6,729 bases of DNA from Sphingomonadales bacterium (lineage in GTDB: Bacteria > Pseudomonadota > Alphaproteobacteria > Sphingomonadales > Sphingomonadaceae): contig JAIXPM010000075.1 of assembly GCA_027486275.1 (NCBI GenBank), positions 1 through 6,729 of the forward strand, in the 5' to 3' direction. Position 1 is the stretch's first letter. Each line of letters opens with the position of its first letter. Positions 1 to 5,930 of the stretch are shown here, in pieces. Below the pieces are notes generated by a model that made no database searches, was not told the DNA's origin, and was given only the letters and a program-made list of their open reading frames with translations. The position numbers were made by a program, and so were the translations under genes.

Positions 1-2792
1 TCGCGTTCGGCGGTGAGCGCATCGAGGGATTCGGCCAGCGCCGCCGGATCGCCGGGTTCGATGCCGAAGCCGAAACGGCCAGGCAACAGCGGCGGCGGGC
101 ATTGGAACCGCTCGCCGCACAGCCGTTCCAGATCGAGCCGGGCGGCATCCTGATGCTCGGCCTCGGCGCGGGCGGTGGCGCGCAGCTCGCGGGCTTCGCC
201 GACATCAGCGTCAGCAGCGCGAGCGCGGGCGGAGACGGCGTTCAGGGCAGATTCGGCCGCGGCCAGCCGATCGGCAGCAGCAGCGCGGGCAGCGTCTGCC
301 ATTTGCGTGGTGGAGGCCAGGCCCGCCAGATCGGCGGCAATGGCGCGGGAGCGGGCAGCAAGGCCGGCGCGTTCCTCCTCGGCGGCTTCGCGGCGGTTGG
401 CGAGTTCGCTGCGCTGGCCGGCACTGGCTGCGATACGGCGCTGCCAATCACCCTGTTCCGCCTGAATCGCGGCGCGGCGGCGGGCAGCGGAGTCGGCATC
501 GCGGCCGGCGGTGTCCACGGCGGCGCGCGCAGTGGACAGCGCGGTGCGGGCGGTGTCGTTCCCGGTTCGGGCAGCGGCCAGCGCCACTGACAGGCCGGCG
601 AGTGCATCGGCCGCCGGCACGGCCGCGCGCGCTGTTTCGGCTTCGGCCACCAGCCGCGCGCGGTCGGCCTCGGCCTGGGCAGCGGAAGTCTTCAGGCTGG
701 ATTCCTCGCCGGCGGCGCGGGCCGACGCGGTTTCGGTTTGCGCCAGCCGGCCGCGCGCTTCCGTCAGCAGCCGCGCCGCCGCGTCGCGGGCCTGACGGGC
801 GGCGCGCTCGGCCGCAGCAATGGCGGCGGCAGCGGCTTCAGCGTCGCGCAATGTTGCGCTCGCCTTTTCAACGGTGCCGGCAGCGGCCTGACGCTCGGCC
901 TCAAGTTCGGCAGCGCGGCGACGGGCGCGCAGGCGGGCGGCGGCGGCATCGGTGCGGCCACCCGAATCAACCAGCCCGTCCCAACGCCACAATTTGCCGT
1001 CGCGGCTCACCAGCCGTTGGCCGGGTTTCAGCGCGGCCAGCAACGCCGCATCGGGCGCGGCATCAACAACGCCGGTCTGCGCCAGCCGGCGCGCCAGTTC
1101 GGGCGGTGCCTGCACCTGGCCGGCCAACAGCACAACGCCCACCGGCAATGCCGGATCGTCAGCCGCCACACTGCCGGCAAAGCGGCGCGGCGCGGTGGAG
1201 TTGGCGGGGCCCGCTTCCATGTCTTCGCCCAGCGCGGCGGCCAGCGCGGCTTCATATCCGGCAGCAACGACCAGTTGATCGGCAATACGCGGGGCCCCAT
1301 TTTTCCCGGCGCCCTGATCAGCCGCCAGCCGGCGGGCCAAAGCCTGGGCTTCGGCCTCCAGGCTGGCCAGCGTGGCGCGGGCGGCGGCCAACGCGGCGGC
1401 GGCTCCGCTGCGTGCGGCTTCTGAAGCGGGGCGGGCCGCTTCTGCTTCGGCAACGCCGGTTTCGCAGGCAGCAACATCAGTCTGCGCCTTGGCCACGGCC
1501 GCGCGGAACGGTTCCAAATCCGGCGCCGGGGCCAGCCGTGCCAGCCGTTCGGCCAGGCTCTTTGCTTCGGCCTCGGCCCGGGCAGCACGGGCGGTGGCGG
1601 CGGCGGCGGCGTCACTGGCGGCGCGGGCAGCGGCCGCAGCAGCAGCATGAGCCGCCATCGCATCAGACAGGGCAGTTTCGGCGGCCAGGGCGGCGGCTTG
1701 CGCCAGCGACAGCCGTTCGGCCAACGCCGGGCGCTCTGTCGCCAGCGCCGCCAGGCGTTCGGCCAGTGCGGCATCTTCAGCAGCGAGCCGCTCACCTGCG
1801 GCGGCGGCATCATCGGAAAGGGCCGTTTCGCGCGCCGCGTCGCGGTCGATACTGGCGATGCTGGCGGCCAGGGCGGCATCGCGGCGGGCCAGTTCCTGCG
1901 CTTCGGCGTCCAGCAAGGCGCGGCGCTGGCGCAGGGCCTGGGCGGCGGCTGCCGCTTCCGCTTCAGACTGGCGCAGCGCCGGCAGCGCGGCATTGGCATC
2001 GGCGGCTTCAGCCGTGAGCCCAGCTGCCAGCCGTGTGCGTTCGGCGGCCAAGGTTTCGGCAGCCACCGCGGCCTTGCGGGCGCGTTCGCTCAGCGCCACG
2101 GCAGTGTGCCAGCGGGCGTGGATCAGCGCGGCTTCGCCATGGCGGATCCGGTCAGAGAGGCTGCGGTACCGTTCGGCAGACTTGGCTTGCCGGCGCAGCG
2201 TATTGGCCTGCGTCTCCAGGCCCCTGATGACATCGTCCAGCCGCGTCACATTGGCTTCGGCGGCGCGCAGGCGAATCTCGGCCTCGCGCCGGCGCACGGC
2301 AAGCCCAGCGATGCCGGCGGCTTCTTCCAGCAACTGGCGGCGTTCGGCCGGCTTGGCGGCGATGATCGCGCTGATGCGGCCCTGGCCCACGATCGCCGGG
2401 CTGTGCGCGCCGGTGGCTGAATCGGCGAACAGCAGCCGCACATCCTGGGCGCGGGCATCGCGGCCGTTGAGGCGGTAATCCGAACCAGCGCCGCGCTGGA
2501 TACGGCGCTGCACCTCGATCTCCTCCCCGGCGCTGCCGGCAAGGTGCAGCGTGACAGTCGCGAACTCGCGCGCCGGGCGGGCGCTGGTGCCGGCAAAGAT
2601 CACATCGTCCATGCCGCCCGATCGCATGGACTTGGGGCTGCCTTCGCCCATCACCCAGCGCAGCGCTTCCAGAAGATTGGATTTGCCGCAGCCATTGGGG
2701 CCGACAACACCGGTCAACCCCGGTTCGATCAGCAGATCGACCGGTTCAACGAAGGACTTGAAGCCCGCAAGGCGAAGACGGCGAAATTCCAA
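1..2792 (-). CDS. smc: Chromosome segregation ATPase SMC, N-terminal 930 residues (partial at window edge)
   Basis: Cytoplasmic SMC ATPase that, in known bacteria, dimerises at its hinge and with ScpA/ScpB organises and helps segregate the chromosome. Seen: an N-terminal start MEFRRLRLAGFKSF; Walker A GPNGCGKSN at residues 31-39; the Q-loop region GQGRISAII from residue 136; then an Ala/Glu/Arg-rich coiled coil at about 165-495. The hinge lies at about 500-610, with GYEAALAAALGED from 512 and RLVSRDGKLWRWDG at 593-606, followed by the returning coil to residue 930. The frame is open throughout. About 200 residues, holding the signature motif and Walker B, lie beyond the left edge; the family usually has about 1,150. 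The TTG start is forced: an in-frame TAA (the stop of the upstream DsbA-like gene) lies six bases before it, and no ATG or GTG precedes FKSF. There is no clear Shine-Dalgarno sequence, so translation is probably coupled to the upstream gene. Confidence 0.97.
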   Translation of the reverse strand, partial: MEFRRLRLAGFKSFVEPVDLLIEPGLTGVVGPNGCGKSNLLEALRWVMGEGSPKSMRSGGMDDVIFAGTSARPAREFATVTLHLAGSAGEEIEVQRRIQRGAGSDYRLNGRDARAQDVRLLFADSATGAHSPAIVGQGRISAIIAAKPAERRQLLEEAAGIAGLAVRRREAEIRLRAAEANVTRLDDVIRGLETQANTLRRQAKSAERYRSLSDRIRHGEAALIHARWHTAVALSERARKAAVAAETLAAERTRLAAGLTAEAADANAALPALRQSEAEAAAAAQALRQRRALLDAEAQELARRDAALAASIASIDRDAARETALSDDAAAAGERLAAEDAALAERLAALATERPALAERLSLAQAAALAAETALSDAMAAHAAAAAAARAASDAAAAATARAARAEAEAKSLAERLARLAPAPDLEPFRAAVAKAQTDVAACETGVAEAEAARPASEAARSGAAAALAAARATLASLEAEAQALARRLAADQGAGKNGAPRIADQLVVAAGYEAALAAALGEDMEAGPANSTAPRRFAGSVAADDPALPVGVVLLAGQVQAPPELARRLAQTGVVDAAPDAALLAALKPGQRLVSRDGKLWRWDGLVDSGGRTDAAAARLRARRRAAELEAERQAAAGTVEKASATLRDAEAAAAAIAAAERAARQARDAAARLLTEARGRLAQTETASARAAGEESSLKTSAAQAEADRARLVAEAETARAAVPAADALAGLSVALAAARTGNDTARTALSTARAAVDTAGRDADSAARRRAAIQAEQGDWQRRIAASAGQRSELANRREAAEEERAGLAARSRAIAADLAGLASTTQMADAARAAAADRLAAAESALNAVSARARAADADVGEARELRATARAEAEHQDAARLDLERLCGERFQCPPPLLPGRFGFGIEPGDPAALAESLDALTAER

Positions 2793-2798
2793 GGGCGC

Positions 2799-3545
2799 TT
2801 ACCGGAGAGCCGCCTGCAGCTTGGTTTCGAGATCGGCCCAGCTGAACACGCCTTCCTGCACCGTGCCGTTGATGATGAAGCTGGGTGTGCCGGTGAGCTT
2901 CAGCTCGTTCACTGCCTGGTTCCTGAGGTCATTCACCGCTTTCAGCTGCACCGGATCGGCAAGGCACTGATCGAACTTGGCGCGCGGGATGCCGCGCAGC
3001 TTCACATAATCAGCCAGGCCACCCAGTTCGGCCATGCGGGCAATGGCCTGATCTTCCGGCAGCTTGGCCAGCGCTTCCTGATCGGCCTTGCCGATGCGGC
3101 CGAACGGCTCGGTCCAGCCGGCTTGATCGGCGTAGAAATTGTCGAGCAGGCCAAAGAAGGCTGAAGCGCCCTGGCAGCGGGCCAACACGGTGGCGGCATA
3201 ATCCGGGCCATTCAGCACAAAGTTCCGATACTCATAGGAAACATTGCCGCTGGCGACATATTTGGACTTAATGGTGGCCGTGGCTGCTTCGTGGAATTCG
3301 CGGCAGTGCGGGCAGGTAAGCGAGGCGAACTCCACCAGCTTCACGCGCGCATCCGGGTTGCCCATGCGGAAGCCGCCTTCCGGCGTGGCGGCCACGACAT
3401 CAACCCAGTTCTGGCCGGCCGGCGCGGCCACGGCGGGGCCGGCGGGCGCATCGGCGGCCCCAGAGGCGTCTGGCGTGGCGGTCTTTTCACCGCAAGCGGC
3501 GAGCATCAACGCGACAGCGGAAACAGCAAGAAGCAAGCGCATCAT
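2799..3545 (-). CDS. DsbA-family thiol oxidoreductase, predicted lipoprotein
   Basis: Predicted extracytoplasmic thioredoxin-fold protein of 248 residues that would make, break or shuffle disulfides in exported proteins. Seen: a hydrophobic signal segment (residues 3-17) ending in the lipobox LAAC, with Cys18 as the likely lipidated residue; an Ala/Pro-rich tether to about residue 45; the strand VKLVEF; the active site CPHC at 78-81 (the same four residues as E. coli DsbA); an inserted helical domain at about 110-200; and the cis-proline loop TGTPSF with Pro221. The residue before that proline is Thr, as in DsbC, where E. coli DsbA has Val, so oxidase versus isomerase/reductase is not settled. 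A second pair, Cys124 and Cys194, matches the neighbouring paralogue exactly. Gly follows the lipidated Cys rather than the inner-membrane retention Asp, which would permit outer-membrane sorting (inference). The gene overlaps the upstream paralogue and lies just before smc. The start could be ATG 3545 or ATG 3542. Confidence 0.92.
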   Translation of the reverse strand: MMRLLLAVSAVALMLAACGEKTATPDASGAADAPAGPAVAAPAGQNWVDVVAATPEGGFRMGNPDARVKLVEFASLTCPHCREFHEAATATIKSKYVASGNVSYEYRNFVLNGPDYAATVLARCQGASAFFGLLDNFYADQAGWTEPFGRIGKADQEALAKLPEDQAIARMAELGGLADYVKLRGIPRAKFDQCLADPVQLKAVNDLRNQAVNELKLTGTPSFIINGTVQEGVFSWADLETKLQAALR

Positions 3546-4273
3546 TTCGTCCTTCCAGGGGCGGCCTTCACGGCGGCATCAAGCAATGGTTCAAGCGCAG
3601 CCCAATCAAACACGTCGGTTTGCATGCGGCCGTTGATCAGGAAACTGGGCGTGCCCTGCAGTTTGTGATTCTGCACGGCATCAGCGCGGATGGCGAGCAG
3701 CCGGTCCATCCCCGGCTTTGCCGCAACACAGGCATCATAACGGGCGCGCGGCAGGCCGGAAGCAGCAGCGAATTCCGGCAGTTTGCCGGCGATGGCCATG
3801 GCATTGCCCTGGCTGTCCTGCGGCAGCGCCTGAATACGGGTGCGTTCAGCTTCCGGGATGGTCATGAAGGGCTGGATCAGCTGATCCTGGCGGGCATAGA
3901 TGCGGTTGACAAAGGCCCAGGCCTGCGGCGCGGGCTGGCACTGCATCAGCAGCCCGGCCATCAGATCGATACCGTTCAACGAGAACGGCCGATATTCATA
4001 ACTCACCTGACCAGCCGCCAGCCAGCGGCTGCGGATCACCGGCAGGCCGGCTTCATGAAAGGCGCGGCAGTGCGGACAGGTAAGGCTGCCGAACTCGATC
4101 AGCTTCACCGGCGCAGTGGGGTTGCCCATCAAGATGCCGCCCTGCGCCGTGGTGGCGAGGCGGGTGGACCAATCAGCCGGCGCGGCCAACGCGCGCGCGG
4201 CCGGTTTGGCAGGTGCTGCGATCAGCGGGGCAGCGGCGAGGCTGGCAATCAGGAAGGCAAAAGATAGTCGCAT
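3542..4273 (-). CDS. DsbA-family thiol oxidoreductase, predicted soluble periplasmic
   Basis: A 243-residue thioredoxin-fold protein, paralogous to the product of the next gene. Seen: an N-terminal signal peptide (MRLSFAFLIASLAAAPLIAA) with no Cys that could be lipidated, and probable cleavage near residues 19-22; the strand VKLIEF; active site CPHC at 66-69; the motif QVSYEYRPFSLNG; helical insertion at about 100-185; cis-Pro loop QGTPSF with Pro209 preceded by Thr; and an extra cysteine pair Cys112/Cys182. From the family it should act on thiols of exported proteins in the periplasm, but substrate and direction of electron flow cannot be read from sequence. The start ATG at 4273 has a modest AGAGAAG upstream (4278-4284, spacing 4). 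It lies 47 bp after dciA on the same strand, so cotranscription is likely. Its TGA stop overlaps the start of the lipoprotein paralogue. Confidence 0.92.
   Translation of the reverse strand: MRLSFAFLIASLAAAPLIAAPAKPAARALAAPADWSTRLATTAQGGILMGNPTAPVKLIEFGSLTCPHCRAFHEAGLPVIRSRWLAAGQVSYEYRPFSLNGIDLMAGLLMQCQPAPQAWAFVNRIYARQDQLIQPFMTIPEAERTRIQALPQDSQGNAMAIAGKLPEFAAASGLPRARYDACVAAKPGMDRLLAIRADAVQNHKLQGTPSFLINGRMQTDVFDWAALEPLLDAAVKAAPGRTK
3550..3556 (-). promoter_or_regulatory. Ribosome binding site of the lipoprotein DsbA-like gene
   Basis: GGAAGGA on the minus strand lies inside the 3' end of the upstream paralogue. It is four bases from ATG 3545 and seven from the adjacent in-frame ATG 3542. The spacing suits the second ATG better, which would shorten the protein by one residue and turn the ATGA overlap into TGATG. 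Either way, the site allows independent as well as coupled initiation. Confidence 0.6.
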
Positions 4274-4320
4274 GAGTCTTCTCTAGCGTGGCGCAGGCGG
4301 CAGCGCCAAGCCCCTTCCCG

Positions 4321-4848
4321 TCAGCGAATTTTCGGCAGGCCGTTGGAAGTGGCCAGCGCTTCGGCCAGCGATTGCAGCGTGGCGCGCAATTCCGGGTCTG
4401 CAATGTCCCGCAGCGTGGTGCGCGTGGCTTCGGGCAATGGCCCGGGCGGCGGCGGCGGCGGTTCGGGCGGCGGCGCCATGGTGGCGGCGCCCTGTTCGAT
4501 GGCAATGCGGGCGACCGCGGCAAAACCCAGGATGCGATTGGCGCGTTCGATGATCTGCGCTTCGACATGGCGCAACATGGGCGCCAGTGCGCCAGTGGCG
4601 GCCACGGCCAGCGTGCCGCCATCCTTCTGGCCGCGCGGAAACCGTAGCCGCAGCGGCCGGCTGTGTCGGGCAAATTGCGGGCCAACGATTTCGGCCCAGC
4701 GATCATTCAGCGCGCTGTGGGTGAAGCCGAACCGCTTGAAAGCCTGGCCGCCGACATCGCTTACCAGCTCCGCAATCGGCTTGGCGCGGCCCCCACGCGG
4801 TTTGTCCTGTGGCTTTGGCGGCGCAGCTTTTGAAGGCGTTTTCGGCAT
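4321..4848 (-). CDS. dciA: DUF721 protein, DciA-type replicative helicase loader
   Basis: A 175-residue cytoplasmic DUF721 protein. DciA is known to help load DnaB helicase at the origin in bacteria lacking DnaC/DnaI loaders. Seen: a basic, Pro/Lys-rich N-terminal tail (1-23); the DUF721 core at about 23-118 with IAELVSDVGGQAFKRFGF, LNDRWAEIVGPQFARHSRPL, a strand TLAVAATGALAPML, and HVEAQIIERANRILGF; a proline-rich linker with six consecutive prolines (130-135); and a short C-terminal helix (141-168). Start choice: ATG 4848 has GGAA six bases upstream; ATG 4860 would add four residues but lacks a Shine-Dalgarno sequence; a longer open frame reaching 5025 would run antisense into mutY and is rejected. 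It is divergent from mutY and heads the block that ends in smc. The family assignment is from remembered motifs, with no direct evidence of loader activity. Confidence 0.88.
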   Translation of the reverse strand: MPKTPSKAAPPKPQDKPRGGRAKPIAELVSDVGGQAFKRFGFTHSALNDRWAEIVGPQFARHSRPLRLRFPRGQKDGGTLAVAATGALAPMLRHVEAQIIERANRILGFAAVARIAIEQGAATMAPPPEPPPPPPGPLPEATRTTLRDIADPELRATLQSLAEALATSNGLPKIR

Positions 4849-4874
4849 CGCCGGTTCCATGCCATAGACGCGCT
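4849..4874. other. Divergent start junction between dciA and mutY
   Basis: Only 26 bp separate the preferred start of dciA (minus) from the preferred GTG start of mutY (plus). I see no convincing -35/-10 pair on either strand here. The promoters for the two divergent blocks must therefore overlap the opposite gene's first codons, or the mRNAs may be leaderless or nearly so (inference). If dciA starts at 4860, the gap is only 14 bp. Confidence 0.55.
4855..4858 (-). promoter_or_regulatory. Probable ribosome binding site deciding the dciA start
   Basis: GGAA on the minus strand ends six bases before ATG 4848, so it favours that start over ATG 4860. The match is short and the call is weak. Confidence 0.4.
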
Positions 4875-5930
4875 GTGACCGATAGCTGGCCCCAGCAACT
4901 TCTCCACTGGTATCGCGCTCATGCGCGCGACCTGCCGTGGCGCAATCCGCCCGGCGCGGCGCTGCCGGACGACCCGGATTGGCCCTATCGTGTCTGGCTG
5001 TCCGAAGTGATGTTGCAGCAGACAACGGTGGAAGCGGCGACGCCCTATTTCCACGCCTTTACGTCGCGTTGGCCCACGGTTTCGGCACTGGCAGCGGCCA
5101 GGGATGAAGCGGTGATGCAGGCTTGGGCCGGCCTTGGCTATTATGCCCGCGCCCGCAACCTGCTGGCCTGCGCGCGCGCTGTGGTGGAACGGCACGGCGG
5201 GCGGTTCCCGGCCAGCGAAGCCGAATTGCGCGATCTGCCCGGCATTGGCGATTATACGGCGGCGGCGGTGGCGGCGTTCGGTTTCGGCCGCGATGCCGTG
5301 GTGATCGACGGCAATATTGAACGGGTGGTGAGCCGCCTCTTTGCGATTGCGACACCCCTGCCCGCGGCCCGCGTTGCCATCCGCGCTGCGCTCACGCCGT
5401 TGGTGCCGCAGGGGCAGGCAGGCGATTTCGCACAGGCGATGATGGATCTGGCCCGCCGCGTCTGCACGGCGCGCAGCCCGCGCTGCCTCGCCTGCCCGCT
5501 GATTGATTCCTGCGCCGCGCACAAGGCTGGCACGCCCGATGCCTTCCCGGTGAAGGCCGCGAAAAAGGCGCGGCCCACAAGGCAAGGCACGGCCTGGTGG
5601 ATCGAGGTGGAGGGCGCGGTGCTGACGGTTCTGCGCCCGGCCAAGGGCCTGCTCGGCGGCATGCGGGCGTTGCCCAGTTGTGATTGGCGTGGGGAGAGCG
5701 CGCCGCCACTGGCTGGCAATTGGCAGACGCTCGGCGTGGTGCGCCACGGCTTCACCCATTTCGATCTGGAACTGGCGGTGCGGGCGTTGATCCTGCCGGC
5801 CAAGCCCGCGATGATGGGCGAGTGGCTGGCGCTGGGCGCGGTCGAATCCGCTGGCATGCCCACGCTTTTTGCCAAGGCCGCGCGGCTGGGGCTTGCCGCC
5901 GATGATTTCAGGGAGAACAAGGCGGCATGA
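4875..5930 (+). CDS. mutY: A/G-specific adenine glycosylase MutY
   Basis: Base-excision repair enzyme that removes adenine mispaired with 8-oxoguanine, preventing G:C to T:A changes. The protein is 351 residues, a normal length. Seen: LPWRN at 20-24; the catalytic helix WLSEVMLQQT with Glu44; GLGYYARARNL at 86-96; helix-hairpin-helix LPGIGDYTAAAV at 121-132, with Tyr127 where many bacterial MutYs have Tyr; catalytic Asp145 in IDGNIERV; and four [4Fe-4S] ligands Cys197, Cys204, Cys207 and Cys213 in the canonical C-x6-C-x2-C-x5-C spacing. The C-terminal MutT-like domain, at about 228-345, carries HGFTHF (291-296), matching the FSHF loop that reads 8-oxoG in E. coli. The start is taken as GTG 4875, which gives VTDSWPQQLLHWY, the usual family N-terminus. 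An in-frame GTG at 4809 would extend 22 residues into the antisense of dciA and looks unlikely. No clear Shine-Dalgarno sequence is visible. Confidence 0.97.
   Translation: MTDSWPQQLLHWYRAHARDLPWRNPPGAALPDDPDWPYRVWLSEVMLQQTTVEAATPYFHAFTSRWPTVSALAAARDEAVMQAWAGLGYYARARNLLACARAVVERHGGRFPASEAELRDLPGIGDYTAAAVAAFGFGRDAVVIDGNIERVVSRLFAIATPLPAARVAIRAALTPLVPQGQAGDFAQAMMDLARRVCTARSPRCLACPLIDSCAAHKAGTPDAFPVKAAKKARPTRQGTAWWIEVEGAVLTVLRPAKGLLGGMRALPSCDWRGESAPPLAGNWQTLGVVRHGFTHFDLELAVRALILPAKPAMMGEWLALGAVESAGMPTLFAKAARLGLAADDFRENKAA
5910..5916 (+). promoter_or_regulatory. Ribosome binding site of nudC inside mutY
   Basis: AGGGAGA lies within the last codons of mutY, ten bases before the nudC ATG at 5927. 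A shorter AAGG sits four bases before the ATG. The gene can thus be initiated on its own as well as by reinitiation at the ATGA overlap. Confidence 0.5.

Noticed and set aside
1028..1999. A 323-codon minus-strand frame within smc.
   Set aside because: It is out of frame with the SMC reading, and its Pro/Arg/Trp-rich product resembles no protein. The SMC frame continues through the whole interval without a stop.
602..2017. A long plus-strand open frame (471 codons) antisense to smc, plus shorter ones at 102-590 and 1647-2420.
   Set aside because: They read as low-complexity Arg/Pro/Gly/Gln- or Ala/Ser-rich strings without domains. They lie opposite an intact SMC with recognisable motifs and arise from GC-rich third positions lacking stop codons.
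2544..4267. Plus-strand open frames of about 125-215 codons antisense to the two DsbA-like genes.
   Set aside because: Both minus-strand genes have signal sequences, CPHC sites and conserved spacing; the antisense frames have none of these.
4289..4308. Inverted repeat TGGCGC / GCGCCA with an 8-base loop in the 47-bp gap between dciA and the soluble DsbA-like gene.
   Set aside because: The stem is only six pairs, no T-tract follows on either strand, and such GC palindromes are common by chance here. It is not supported as a terminator or attenuator.
4830..4868. Possible mutY promoter TTGAAG ... CATAGA.
   Set aside because: The spacing is 27 bases, far from the usual 16-18, and no better pair was found.
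4849..5025. Extended dciA start giving a 234-residue protein.
   Set aside because: The extra N-terminal residues are antisense to conserved mutY codons and show no DciA-like sequence; the family core starts well after the internal ATGs.
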